Assembly (NCBI GenBank): GCA_009911035.1
Contig: QXWO01000043.1
Span: 1 to 53,216, forward strand
DNA from: Lachnospiraceae bacterium
GTDB lineage: Bacteria; Bacillota; Clostridia; Lachnospirales; Lachnospiraceae
Reading direction: 5' to 3'
DNA: 53,216 bases
Below are positions 25,034 through 33,860 of this stretch, piece after piece; the first letter of the stretch is position 1; every line of letters starts with the position of its first letter. Under the pieces are notes generated by a model. The model saw only the letters and a program-made list of their open reading frames with translations, searched no databases and was not told where the DNA came from. The position numbers and the translations under genes were made by a program.

Positions 25034-25216
25034 GCGAAAGCAGGAACTGTAAAGTATGCCCATGATTCTGATGTGGAAGCTCTGTGCAGGGCCGCTCCTG
25101 AACAGATTGAAAAGAAACGGTATGCCCACCAGCTTTACGGGGACGGAATGCATACAGTATTAAAGTATGGCATTGCCTGTTACCAGAAGGAATGCAGGGT
25201 CTTATGTGGTGATTAG
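25034..25216 (+). pseudogene. C-terminal fragment of an AAA-ATPase/PD-(D/E)XK nuclease family protein
   Basis: A 60-codon open stretch with no start codon encodes AAPEQIEKKRYAHQLYGDGM followed by HTVLKYGIACYQKECRV and a stop. This is the recurring tail of the large AAA-ATPase-like proteins with a C-terminal PD-(D/E)XK nuclease domain (DUF1703 type) that are abundant in gut Clostridia: ALxQIxxKxYA...GI..ILKYGIAFxGKxC. The ATPase domain and most of the nuclease domain (over 450 residues) are missing. The remnant fills most of the gap between the DUF6472-like gene and thiN. Confidence 0.6.
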
Positions 25217-25234
25217 AAAGGAATGATTAACCGG

Positions 25235-25855
25235 ATGAAAGTATGTTACGTTATAGGAGCGGGACAGTTCGGCGACGGACTGCCCCGCCCTTTCAAAGGG
25301 GATATGGTGATCGCCTGTGACGGAGGATTTGGGCATTGTGCAGAAAGAGGCATCAGAGTGGACATGGCAGTTGGTGATTTCGATTCTCTTGGCTATGTAC
25401 CAAAGCATCCCCAGGTGGCAGTGCTGCCGCCGGAAAAAGATGACACGGATACCGGGTGGGCTGTAAAGGAAGGATGGAAAAGAGGGTACCGGGAATTTGT
25501 GCTTTACGGCGTAACAGGAGGAAGGATTTCCCATACCATGGCCAATGTGCAGTTACTGGCAGGACTGGCAGTGAAAGGCGGACATGGGATACTGGTTGGA
25601 GAAGGCGTCTGGTACCGGGTCATTTATAACGAAGAAATTGTTTTTGGAAAAGAGGAAGAAGGCTATTTGTCAGTGTTTTGTCTGGGGGATGAGGCTCTTG
25701 GGGTTTGTGAGAAAGGGCTTAAGTACGAACTGGATCATGCGAAGCTTACGAAAGAATATCCGGTGGGTGTGAGCAATGAATTTATTGGAAAGGAAAGCAG
25801 TGTGGCGGTGAGAGAGGGGATGCTTTTGCTTATATGGGAAAAGAAGGGGGAGTAG
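25235..25855 (+). CDS. thiN: Thiamine pyrophosphokinase
   Basis: 206 residues from the ATG at 25235; an ATG at 25223 directly abuts AAAGGA and is less likely. The enzyme transfers pyrophosphate from ATP to thiamine to give the cofactor TPP. Family motifs are visible: VIACDGGFGHCAERGIRVDM, then AVGDFDSLG, the KDDTDTGWAVKEG motif with the Asp pair that binds metal and nucleotide, and the GVTGGRISHTMANVQLL segment. The C-terminal domain ends with PVGVSNEFIG, the thiamine-site strand. It lies 3 bp before the lipoprotein gene, so they may be co-transcribed. Confidence 0.93.
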   Translation: MKVCYVIGAGQFGDGLPRPFKGDMVIACDGGFGHCAERGIRVDMAVGDFDSLGYVPKHPQVAVLPPEKDDTDTGWAVKEGWKRGYREFVLYGVTGGRISHTMANVQLLAGLAVKGGHGILVGEGVWYRVIYNEEIVFGKEEEGYLSVFCLGDEALGVCEKGLKYELDHAKLTKEYPVGVSNEFIGKESSVAVREGMLLLIWEKKGE

Positions 25856-25858
25856 ACA

Positions 25859-26923
25859 ATGAAAAATCGTATGCAGCGGTTTACGGCAGGCACGATAGCT
25901 TTGATTTTTTGCTTTCTGCTGCTGGAAGGATGCAGCAGGAACAACGGGCAGACAGCAGGGACGCAGGAGAATAGAGATACGGATAAAGGGCAGACAGTAG
26001 AAGTGCAGGAGGACGCTGGCACTGCGGCGGCAAAAGAGAGCGGAAGTACGGACAGTACAGACCGGACAGAGCATGCATTGACCGGAACGGTTACATTTAC
26101 GGATGATCTGGGCAGGGAAATTGTGGTGGAAAATCCCCGGAAGGTGGCGGCATTGATTGGGAGTTTTGCAGATATCTGGCTTCTGGCAGGAGGAGAAGTG
26201 ACTGCGACGGTCAATGATGCGTGGGAAAGCCTTAAGCTTGATTTAGGAGAGGACACGGTCAATCTGGGAAGTATACAGGAGCCGGATGTAGAACGGCTGA
26301 TAGCCTCCGGGCCGGATTTCGTGCTGGCAAGCGTCAATACGGAGGCAGATGTTGCCCTTCTGGATATTTTTGAACAGGCGCAGATTCCTGCTGCCTATTT
26401 TGCCGTGTCAGATTTTGAAGAGTACCTTCACATGCTGGATATTTGCACGCAGATTACAGGCCGGAGAGATTTATACGAAGAAAACGGCCTGAACGTGCAG
26501 GAACAGATTGCGGATGCGAAAAAGAGGGTGGATGGGAGCAGCCCTTCCGTGCTGTTTCTGCGGGCATCCTCCACCAGCGTAAAGGCCAAGGGCAGTGAAG
26601 GGAATGTGTGCGGAGAGATGCTGGCAGGTCTTGGATGTGTCAATATTGCAGACAGTTCGGATTCCCTTTTAGAAGATTTGAGCATGGAAGCAGTCATAGC
26701 CGCAGACCCGGAATACATCTTTGTGACGGTTCAGGGGAACAATCAGGAGGCGGCCATGAAAAACGTGGAGGACATGCTCATCTCAAATCCTGCATGGACT
26801 TCCCTGTCAGCAGTAAAAAACGGAAACTATTATCTGCTGGATAAGCGGCTTTTTAATTTGAAACCAAATGCGCGGTGGGGTGAAGCCTATGAACAGCTTG
26901 CAGATATCCTGTATCCCCGGTAG
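25859..26923 (+). CDS. FecB/BtuF-type metal-chelate ABC transporter binding lipoprotein
   Basis: 354 residues. Lipoprotein signal ends LLLEGCSRN with Cys at about residue 25, then a long low-complexity linker (about 26-75). The periplasmic-binding fold of helical-backbone type III proteins follows: TVNLGSIQEPDVERLIASGP, then DFVLASVNTEADVALLDIFE. These proteins capture haem, siderophores or cobalamin outside the membrane. The matching permease and ATPase genes are on the other strand at 28309-30100. It overlaps no gene after correcting the siroheme synthase start to 26958. Substrate unknown; the nearby tetrapyrrole enzyme points to haem or a cobalt corrinoid. Confidence 0.9.
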   Translation: MKNRMQRFTAGTIALIFCFLLLEGCSRNNGQTAGTQENRDTDKGQTVEVQEDAGTAAAKESGSTDSTDRTEHALTGTVTFTDDLGREIVVENPRKVAALIGSFADIWLLAGGEVTATVNDAWESLKLDLGEDTVNLGSIQEPDVERLIASGPDFVLASVNTEADVALLDIFEQAQIPAAYFAVSDFEEYLHMLDICTQITGRRDLYEENGLNVQEQIADAKKRVDGSSPSVLFLRASSTSVKAKGSEGNVCGEMLAGLGCVNIADSSDSLLEDLSMEAVIAADPEYIFVTVQGNNQEAAMKNVEDMLISNPAWTSLSAVKNGNYYLLDKRLFNLKPNARWGEAYEQLADILYPR

Positions 26924-26957
26924 ACTTTACAAAGGGAGTGCAAAGAAAGGAGCAGAA

Positions 26958-28316
26958 ATGGGTTACTTTCCCTTTTTTATTGATATTAAAGGAAAAAAAG
27001 CTTTGATTGTGGGAGGTGGAAAGGTGGCTTCCCGGAAGGCGGAAAAACTGATGTCTTTTGAGCCGGAACTTACGGTGGTGGCCCCGGCTGTTTCCCGGGA
27101 ACTGGCGGAAAATGAGAAGATTATCTGCAAGGAGCGGGAGTTTACAGAGACTGATGTGGAGGGCTGTCTGTTTGTGATTGCGGCTTCCGGTGACAAAGCG
27201 CTGAACCAGCGTGTGGCACAGCTTTGCAGGGAGAAGAATATTCTGGTCAATGTTGCGGATGACAGGGAAGCCTGCGGCTTTCTGTTTCCGGCACTGGTAA
27301 AGGAAGGAAAGCTGACAGTGGGAATTTCCACGGAAGGGGCCAGCCCTCAGACTGCGGCCAGTATAAGGAGCCGGACAGCCCGGGAATTGCCCGGCAGGAT
27401 GGAAGAAATTCTGGATTATCTTGAGAAGCTGCGCACTTATGCAGGAGAAAGAATTGCAGATTCCCATAAACGGGCCGGCTTTTTGAAAGAAGCGGCCGAT
27501 TTGTGTATGGAGAAAGACCGTCCCCTTTCAAAGGAGGAGACGGAGAACTTATGTGCCTTTTATTTAAATCTGTCTAAGAAAAGGAATTCTCCGGGAGTGG
27601 TTACCCTTGTGGGAGCGGGCTGCGGGGCTTTTGACTTAATCACCCTTAAAGGGTTGAATGCAGTGAGAAAAGCCCAGGTGTTGGTGCACGATGATTTGGT
27701 GGATGCAAGGCTTCTTGCCCATGCGCCGGAGAGCTGCGAAAAGATTTATGTCGGCAAGCGCAGGGGAAGACACAGTATGCCCCAGGAAGAAATCAACGGC
27801 CTATTGGCAGAGAAGGCAAAACAGGGTAAGAACGTGGTACGGCTGAAAGGGGGCGACCCTTTTGTATTTGGAAGGGGCGGGGAAGAAATGCTTGCCTTGA
27901 AAAAGGAAGGAATAGAAGTCAGGGAAATTCCCGGCATTACTTCATCCATTGCCGTGCCTGCCCTTGCAGGGATTCCCGTTACCTGCCGGGGAATGAGCAG
28001 AAGCTTCCATGTGATAACAGGGCACACAGCAAAGGGGGAGAGCCTTCCTGAAGACCCCAAGATTCTTGCTGCCCTTGAAGGGACGCTGGTGTTTCTTATG
28101 GGCTCAAAGCATCTTGGGGAAATTGCCGGAAAGCTGACAGCCCAAGGAAAAAGTCCCGAAACCCCGGCCGCCGTGGTGCAGGGGAACTTTAAGGGGCAGG
28201 TCCGGGCAGTGCGGGGAACTCTTGGAAACATTGCCAGAAAGACGGAAGAAGCAGGAATAGATTCCCCTGCGGTGATAGTTATAGGCCAGACGGCAGAGGT
28301 GGATCTGCTTAGCTGA
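26958..28316 (+). CDS. Fused siroheme/precorrin-2 synthase (dehydrogenase plus uroporphyrinogen-III methyltransferase)
   Basis: 452 residues from the ATG at 26958 (SD AAAGGAG). The N-terminal 200 residues are a Met8/SirC-type NAD-dependent precorrin-2 dehydrogenase/ferrochelatase (Rossmann motif GKKALIVGGGKVASRKAEKL and GISTEGASPQTAASIRSR). The C-terminal 240 residues are uroporphyrinogen-III C-methyltransferase (CobA/SUMT type) with VTLVGAGCGAFDLITLKGL, the VGKRRGRHSMPQEEIN motif and RLKGGDPFVFGRGGEE. The order is like CysG of enterobacteria. Product is siroheme or a corrin precursor. Its stop overlaps that of the convergent ABC ATPase gene by 8 bp. Confidence 0.95.
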   Translation: MGYFPFFIDIKGKKALIVGGGKVASRKAEKLMSFEPELTVVAPAVSRELAENEKIICKEREFTETDVEGCLFVIAASGDKALNQRVAQLCREKNILVNVADDREACGFLFPALVKEGKLTVGISTEGASPQTAASIRSRTARELPGRMEEILDYLEKLRTYAGERIADSHKRAGFLKEAADLCMEKDRPLSKEETENLCAFYLNLSKKRNSPGVVTLVGAGCGAFDLITLKGLNAVRKAQVLVHDDLVDARLLAHAPESCEKIYVGKRRGRHSMPQEEINGLLAEKAKQGKNVVRLKGGDPFVFGRGGEEMLALKKEGIEVREIPGITSSIAVPALAGIPVTCRGMSRSFHVITGHTAKGESLPEDPKILAALEGTLVFLMGSKHLGEIAGKLTAQGKSPETPAAVVQGNFKGQVRAVRGTLGNIARKTEEAGIDSPAVIVIGQTAEVDLLS

Positions 28317-29067
28317 AAAAATAATAGACCCCTTCCCCATCCTCAAACTTTTTCCAAGTGGTGTCAAATATTTTTTCTATGACCTGCTGTTCCAGACATT
28401 CCGCCGGGGTACCGAAGGCAGCGATTTTCCTGTCTCCCATAATTGCCAGATAGTCAGCCGTCCGCAGGGCGTGGTCAAGATTATGCATCGTAAGGATGAT
28501 CGTTTTTCCCTGGGATTTCAATTTGGTGATCATGGAAAGAAAATCCCGCTGACCGGAAAGGTCAAGATAAGTGGAAGGCTCGTCAAGGACAAGGATATCA
28601 CAGTCCTGGGCTAATGCCATGGCGAAGAAAACCCGCTGACGGATACCGCCGGATAAAGTATCCGCATACTGGTCTGCATACTGTTCCACCCGGGCAAATT
28701 CCATGGCTTTCTGCACCAGCGCAATGTCTTTTTCCGTTTTCCGGCGGGCAAAGCCAAGGTAAGGGAAACGTCCGTGCTCTACCAGTGTTTTTACAGGCAG
28801 GGAAGGGATGACTGTCCGTACCTGGGGCAGAAAAGACAAGTTTTTGGCCCGTTCTTTTGGGGAGAGTTTCAGAAAATCCGTTCCATTTAAAAATATATTT
28901 CCTTCCGTAACACGGGAGGCGCCATTCAAACACTGCAAAAGGGTGGTTTTCCCACAGCCGTTAGGTCCTGTCAGGACCGTGATTTTTCCTTCTGGAAAGG
29001 AAAGAGAAACATCCTGCAAAATGGGTGTGCGCTGGCAGGATACGGATACATGGCGGTATTCAAGCAT
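28309..29067 (-). CDS. FecE-type ABC transporter ATP-binding protein
   Basis: 252 residues. Walker A GPNGCGKTT, signature LSGGIRQRVFFAMAL and Walker B CDILVLDEPSTYLD are intact, followed by the switch His in MHNLDHAL. The FecE/FhuC type is shown by VGxxPYLGFA-like VEHGRFPYLGFARR and by pairing with a FecCD permease. It energises uptake of a metal chelate. Overlaps the permease gene by 8 bp and is convergent with siroheme synthase, the last 8 bp being shared. Confidence 0.94.
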   Translation of the reverse strand: MLEYRHVSVSCQRTPILQDVSLSFPEGKITVLTGPNGCGKTTLLQCLNGASRVTEGNIFLNGTDFLKLSPKERAKNLSFLPQVRTVIPSLPVKTLVEHGRFPYLGFARRKTEKDIALVQKAMEFARVEQYADQYADTLSGGIRQRVFFAMALAQDCDILVLDEPSTYLDLSGQRDFLSMITKLKSQGKTIILTMHNLDHALRTADYLAIMGDRKIAAFGTPAECLEQQVIEKIFDTTWKKFEDGEGVYYFFS

Positions 29068-30100
29068 TGACCCTTCGCCCTCCTTTCTTTTTTAGCAGAA
29101 GATACAGGAAAAATGGCCCGCCCACAAAGGCCAGCAGGATGCCTGCGGGAAGCTCGTAAGGGGAAAACAATGTCCGTCCCAGAAGGTCACAGACCAGCAC
29201 GAAACTGCCTCCCAGAAGACCGCAGCAGGGCAGAAGAAAGCGGGCGTCATTTCCAAAAAGCTGTCGGCATATGTGGGGGACAATCAGTCCCACGAAGCTT
29301 AAAAGCCCTGCATAACTGACCACACAGCCTGCCATAAGACTGGCAAGGGCCAGCAGAATAAACCGGACCAAAGGCACCCGCATGCCAAGGGAGCGCGCGA
29401 TATCCTCTCCAAGCCCTAAGACGTTCAGGGCGCCTGCCAGAAAAAGGGACAGGATAAAAGCCGCCAGAATACAACAGCAGGGAAGGATAAGCTTATTTAC
29501 CGTAAGGCCTGACAAAGAGCCTGCCATAAAGGAAGTAAGATTGATGGAAAGCTCATTGTCCAGCAGCTTTATGGCGTTGATCCCTGCGTTGAAAAAGCTG
29601 GAAACCGTGATTCCGGCCAGAACAATGGTGGTCCGGGAACTATCCGCCAGATAAGCCAGCAGAAAGACGAAAAGAGTGGTAAGCAGGGCACCGGAAAAAG
29701 CAAAGGCCGGAATCAGGCCGGGAAGGTTGGGAAACAGCATCATGGCAAGCATAACGGCAAAGCCGGAGCCGGAATTGACCCCGATGGTGTTAGGGCTGGC
29801 AAGAGAATTATTCATAACTCCCTGTAAGATGACCCCGGCGCAGCCAAGCCCCATGCCTGCAAAAAGCCCTCCGGCTACCCGGGGGATGCGCACCGCCGTC
29901 ACCAGCGTGTAAGCCACGTCCTTATTCTGGGAAAAAAGGGCACGGATCACCTGGCCGGGGCTTAAAGGTACACTCCCCAGAAATAATCCCAGACAGGAAG
30001 AAAACAATAACAATATAAACAACAATAGAATGATAAAAGGTCTGTTTTTTTTCAAAAAGACTTTATGCATCATGCCTGGAAAGACACTCCTTGATTTCAA
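29060..30100 (-). CDS. FecCD-type metal-chelate ABC transporter permease
   Basis: 346 residues with about ten membrane segments, typical of the BtuC/FecCD family: RIPRVAGGLFAGMGLGCAGV, VMNNSLASPNTIGVNSGSGF and the cytoplasmic coupling loop GEDIARSLGM are all recognisable. The C-terminal segment VGLIVPHICRQLFGNDARFL is conserved in the family. It is the first gene of a two-gene minus-strand operon with the ATPase; the partner binding protein is encoded at 25859 on the other strand. I see no cobalamin riboswitch or other named leader in the 230 bp upstream. Confidence 0.94.
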   Translation of the reverse strand: MKSRSVFPGMMHKVFLKKNRPFIILLLFILLLFSSCLGLFLGSVPLSPGQVIRALFSQNKDVAYTLVTAVRIPRVAGGLFAGMGLGCAGVILQGVMNNSLASPNTIGVNSGSGFAVMLAMMLFPNLPGLIPAFAFSGALLTTLFVFLLAYLADSSRTTIVLAGITVSSFFNAGINAIKLLDNELSINLTSFMAGSLSGLTVNKLILPCCCILAAFILSLFLAGALNVLGLGEDIARSLGMRVPLVRFILLALASLMAGCVVSYAGLLSFVGLIVPHICRQLFGNDARFLLPCCGLLGGSFVLVCDLLGRTLFSPYELPAGILLAFVGGPFFLYLLLKKKGGRRVNA

Positions 30101-30332
30101 TAGATTGTAACGGGCCGGATGAGCGGGACTGTTATTACAATGTTATCACAGGGCGGGAAGATGTGCAAACACAACATAGCAGCGGCAGATTCTGTTAATG
30201 GGAAATATCTGATTTAGGTATTGCTATTTCTGGCTATTTTTTGTAAACTAAAAGTAGTTGACTTTACAGAGCTTTAAGACATAACCGGCAAAGCGCAGGG
30301 GAGTCATGGAATATTGAAGGGAGCAGTCAAAA

Positions 30333-32012
30333 ATGAAAAAAGCATTAAGTCAGTCAGTAACAAATTTTATCTTAAATGGAATCTCGATTCTGTCGCTTTT
30401 GATGCTGGTTATATCATTGTCGAATTATAGGGATACGAACAACCAGCTTAATAAAGCCAATGAGGACCGGTTCGCACTTACCTATAATGCCAACCGTTTT
30501 ATGAACGGGTCTTCTTATCTGACCAACGAGGTAAGGGCTTTTGCGGCCACTGGCCTGCAGGAGCATTACGATAATTACTGGAATGAGATCAATAACCTGA
30601 AAAACCGTGACTTGGGCGTAGCCGCAATGCAGGAAATCGGAATAACCCCTGAGGAACAGGCAATGATCGATAAGATGTCCAATCTTTCCAATACCCTGGT
30701 TCCTCTGGAAGAGGAAGCCATGGAGAAAGTCCAGGCGGGCAAGAAAGAGGAAGCAGTAGCCTATGTATACGGGGCGGACTACAATTCTTCCATCACCCAG
30801 ATCAACGCAGTAAAAGAGCAGTTTTTAGGGGATCTGGATGCAAGAACGCTGGCGGAGCTTACTGCCCTGGATGATGAAGTGAATCATATCCGTTTGAACA
30901 TGATCATCCTGCTGATCGTGGTGGGAGTGGTACAGGTTGTGAGCATGGTTTATACAAGACGTAAAATCCTGCGTCCTGCCATAGAGGTGAAGAACCAGAT
31001 GGTGGAAATCTCCCAGGGAAATCTTTCAGCAGAGTTTGCACTTGAACCGAATACCTCTGAGATAGGAAGAATGGTGGAATCCATTCATGAGACAAAGCGG
31101 GAACTGAAAAAGTACATAACCAACATCAACTCCGAGCTGTCCCAGATGGCAGAAGGAAACATGGATATTTCAGTCAGCGTCGGCTACAGGGGAGAATTCC
31201 TCCCTATTCAGGAGGCGATGCAGAAGATACTGGATTCTTTGAACGATGCATTGTCCAAAATCAACACGGCAGCAGAATTTGTTTCCATAGAATCCAGGGA
31301 AATGGCTGACAGTTCCCAGATTCTTTCCAATGGCGCCATGGATCAGGCAGCGGCAGTGGAGGAGTTGTCAGCAAGTATTCAGGAAATATCAAGGGAAGTG
31401 GACAGCACATCGGAAGATGCAGATTTTGCACGTAAGAGTTCAGAAGAATCAGCAAACGAACTCGAAATGTGTAACAGAAAGATGGAAGAACTGACAAAGG
31501 CAATGGAAGACATCTCCACGGCATCCAGCCAGATCAGCGGTATCATTAAAACGATTGAAGACATTTCCTTCCAGACAAATATTCTTGCATTGAATGCGGC
31601 GGTGGAAGCAGCCCGTGCAGGGGAAGCAGGAAAAGGCTTTGCAGTAGTTGCAGATGAAGTCAGAAGCCTTGCAAACAAGAGTTCGGTGGCAGCACAGAAT
31701 ATTACGGAGCTTATTGAAAACTCCATCCATCTGGTACAGCACGGGGCTGAACTTTCGGCAGACACCACCCAGGCCCTTGAAAAGGGCGTCGGCGGAGCCA
31801 GAAAGTCACTGGAACTGATAGAGAAAATAGCAGATTCCGCCTTACAGCAGGCCCAGTCTTTGAGACAGCTTACCGAGGGAATGGAGCAGATTGCCGATGT
31901 GGTTCAGACCAACACCAACACAGCAGAGAAGACAGCAGCATCTTCCCAGCAGTTGTACGGCCAGGCAGAAGAATTAAAACGGGCTGTGGACAGGTTCCGG
32001 CTTAGAAGATAA
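30333..32012 (+). CDS. Methyl-accepting chemotaxis protein
   Basis: 559 residues. TM1 about 11-28, an extracellular four-helix-bundle-type sensor region about 30-190 (sequence not diagnostic of a ligand), TM2 about 191-207, a HAMP domain about 210-260, then the signalling coiled coil. The hairpin tip that binds CheA/CheW is present ([20 protein letters not shown] then [17 protein letters not shown]). No C-terminal CheR pentapeptide is visible. A strong SD GGGAG precedes the ATG. It points to a motile organism or at least one with chemosensory signalling. It lies upstream of an oligosaccharide-hydrolase gene but is separated from it by a terminator. Confidence 0.95.
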   Translation: MKKALSQSVTNFILNGISILSLLMLVISLSNYRDTNNQLNKANEDRFALTYNANRFMNGSSYLTNEVRAFAATGLQEHYDNYWNEINNLKNRDLGVAAMQEIGITPEEQAMIDKMSNLSNTLVPLEEEAMEKVQAGKKEEAVAYVYGADYNSSITQINAVKEQFLGDLDARTLAELTALDDEVNHIRLNMIILLIVVGVVQVVSMVYTRRKILRPAIEVKNQMVEISQGNLSAEFALEPNTSEIGRMVESIHETKRELKKYITNINSELSQMAEGNMDISVSVGYRGEFLPIQEAMQKILDSLNDALSKINTAAEFVSIESREMADSSQILSNGAMDQAAAVEELSASIQEISREVDSTSEDADFARKSSEESANELEMCNRKMEELTKAMEDISTASSQISGIIKTIEDISFQTNILALNAAVEAARAGEAGKGFAVVADEVRSLANKSSVAAQNITELIENSIHLVQHGAELSADTTQALEKGVGGARKSLELIEKIADSALQQAQSLRQLTEGMEQIADVVQTNTNTAEKTAASSQQLYGQAEELKRAVDRFRLRR

Positions 32013-32055
32013 CAAACGCTGTTTTAAGTAAAAAACATATATGGGTAAATAAGGG

Positions 32056-32089
32056 AAAACATAGAGAATCAACAACTGCTCTATGTTTT
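32056..32089 (+). terminator. Terminator after the chemotaxis receptor gene
   Basis: AAAACATAGAG (32056-32066) pairs perfectly with CTCTATGTTTT (32079-32089) around a 12-base loop and runs into T and CT. It separates the receptor gene from the GH13 gene. Confidence 0.8.
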
Positions 32090-32124
32090 TCTAATATGAA
32101 TCAATGAAAATGGAGGAATGAAAA

Positions 32125-33822
32125 GTGGAAGAAAATAAGAAATGGTGGAAGGAAAGCGTTGTTTACCAGATTTACCCCAGAAGCTTTAAAGACAGTGACG
32201 GGGACGGTGTTGGCGACATCAGGGGAATTACACAGAAGCTGGATTACTTAAGGGAGCTTGGAATCAACGTCATATGGCTCTCTCCCGTGTATCAGTCGCC
32301 TAATGATGATAATGGATATGATATCAGTGATTATCAGGCAATTATGAAGGAATTCGGAACCATGGAGGACTTTGACCATATGCTGGCCGCAGCCCATGAA
32401 AGAGGCATTAAGATCATGATGGATCTGGTAGTCAATCATACATCTGATGAGCATAAATGGTTTATGGAGAGCCGCAGATCCAAAGACAATCCATACAGGG
32501 ATTACTACATCTGGCGGGAAGCAAAAGAGGGAAAAGAACCTAACAACTGGGGCTCCTGCTTTGGCGGCTCTGCGTGGAAGTATGACGAGGCAACTGACCA
32601 GTACTATTTGCACCTGTTTTCGCCCAAGCAGCCGGATCTGAACTGGGACAATGAGAATGTCCGCAGGGAAGTTTTCGATATGATGAAATGGTGGCTGGAT
32701 AAAGGCGTGGACGGTTTCCGCATGGATGTGATCAGCATGATATCCAAGGTCCCGGGGCTTCCTGACGGTTCAAAAGGAGAGGGCGCTCTTCACGGTGATT
32801 TCGGTCCTTTTGTAATCAACGGCCCCCACGTGCATAATTACCTAAAAGAAATGCGGAAGAAGGCTCTTTCCGGGTATGATACCATTACTGTGGGGGAGAC
32901 TGCGGGGGTCACGGTGGAGGAAGCGGTCAAATATGCTGCTGACGACGAGAGCGAGCTGAATATGGTGTTCCAGTTTGAGCAGAACGACTTAGATAATGGG
33001 GAACACGGAAAATGGAATGTAAAGAAGATTTATCTGCCTGATTTGAAGAAAGTTCTGAACCGTTGGCAGACTTATCTGGAGGGAAAGGCGTGGAACAGTT
33101 TATACTGGAGCAATCACGACCAGCCCAGAGTGGTATCCCGGTTTGGCAATGATTCGGAGGAATACCGGGAACTTTCTGCCAAGATGCTGGCGGTCTGCCT
33201 CCATATGATGAAGGGAACACCTTACGTTTATCAGGGGGAAGAGCTGGGAATGACCAATGTACCCTTTGACAGCCTTGAGGAATTCCGTGATATCGAAAGC
33301 ATCAATGCCTATCATGAGTACACAGAAAATAACCTTGCAGGAAAAGAAGAAATGCTGGAATATCTGCGCTATAAGAGCAGGGACAATGCGAGAACTCCCA
33401 TGCAGTGGGATGACACCGCTAATGCAGGATTTTCGGAAGGGACGCCCTGGATCAAGGTAAATCCCAATTACACCAAGATCAATGCGGCAGAGCAGATGAG
33501 CAGGGAATCTTCCGTATTCCGCTTTTACCAGAAGCTGATTCTGCTAAGGAAGCAGAATCCGGTGATCGTGTATGGAAGATTTGAACTTCTGATGCCGGAG
33601 GACGAAGAGATCTTTATGTATACAAGGACTTTTGAGGATAAAAAGATTCTTGTGATTTGCAATTTCAGCAAAACGGAGCGGAAAATAGTATTGCCGGATG
33701 GATTTGCAGCAGGAGATGTATGGATTTCCAATTATGACAAGACGGAAATTGGAAAGGAGCTCACCTTCCGGCCATATGAGGCGGCAGTGATTGGGGAAGC
33801 TGGTATGATACATGCTTTATAG
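32125..33822 (+). CDS. GH13 oligo-1,6-glucosidase / alpha-glucosidase
   Basis: 565 residues, standard for GH13_31 (MalL/oligo-1,6-glucosidase). It releases glucose from non-reducing ends of isomalto-oligosaccharides or other alpha-glucosides in the cytoplasm (no signal peptide). The catalytic triad is intact: nucleophile D201 in DGFRMDVISM, acid/base E258 in ITVGETAG, and D332 in SNHDQPR. The N-terminus WWKESVVYQIYPRSFKDSDG is typical, as is the VVNHTSDEH motif. Substrate range within the group (maltose, isomaltose, sucrose) cannot be settled from sequence by eye. SD GGAGG precedes the GTG start at 32125. Confidence 0.95.
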   Translation: MEENKKWWKESVVYQIYPRSFKDSDGDGVGDIRGITQKLDYLRELGINVIWLSPVYQSPNDDNGYDISDYQAIMKEFGTMEDFDHMLAAAHERGIKIMMDLVVNHTSDEHKWFMESRRSKDNPYRDYYIWREAKEGKEPNNWGSCFGGSAWKYDEATDQYYLHLFSPKQPDLNWDNENVRREVFDMMKWWLDKGVDGFRMDVISMISKVPGLPDGSKGEGALHGDFGPFVINGPHVHNYLKEMRKKALSGYDTITVGETAGVTVEEAVKYAADDESELNMVFQFEQNDLDNGEHGKWNVKKIYLPDLKKVLNRWQTYLEGKAWNSLYWSNHDQPRVVSRFGNDSEEYRELSAKMLAVCLHMMKGTPYVYQGEELGMTNVPFDSLEEFRDIESINAYHEYTENNLAGKEEMLEYLRYKSRDNARTPMQWDDTANAGFSEGTPWIKVNPNYTKINAAEQMSRESSVFRFYQKLILLRKQNPVIVYGRFELLMPEDEEIFMYTRTFEDKKILVICNFSKTERKIVLPDGFAAGDVWISNYDKTEIGKELTFRPYEAAVIGEAGMIHAL

Positions 33823-33860
33823 AAACATTGGTGCAAAGTAGAAGATAAGAGGTGCTTAGA

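Noticed and set aside
26868-26957. An N-terminal extension of siroheme synthase overlapping the binding-protein gene
   Set aside because: The ATG at 26958 has a good SD and begins at the conserved domain start; the upstream part has no family similarity and overlaps another gene.
30101-30332. A cobalamin riboswitch upstream of the FecCD permease
   Set aside because: No B12-box (GCCACTG) or its partners were seen on the minus strand.
30240-30332. A SigD (flagellar) promoter before the chemotaxis receptor
   Set aside because: A TAAA box occurs, but no GCCGATAA at the correct distance could be found.
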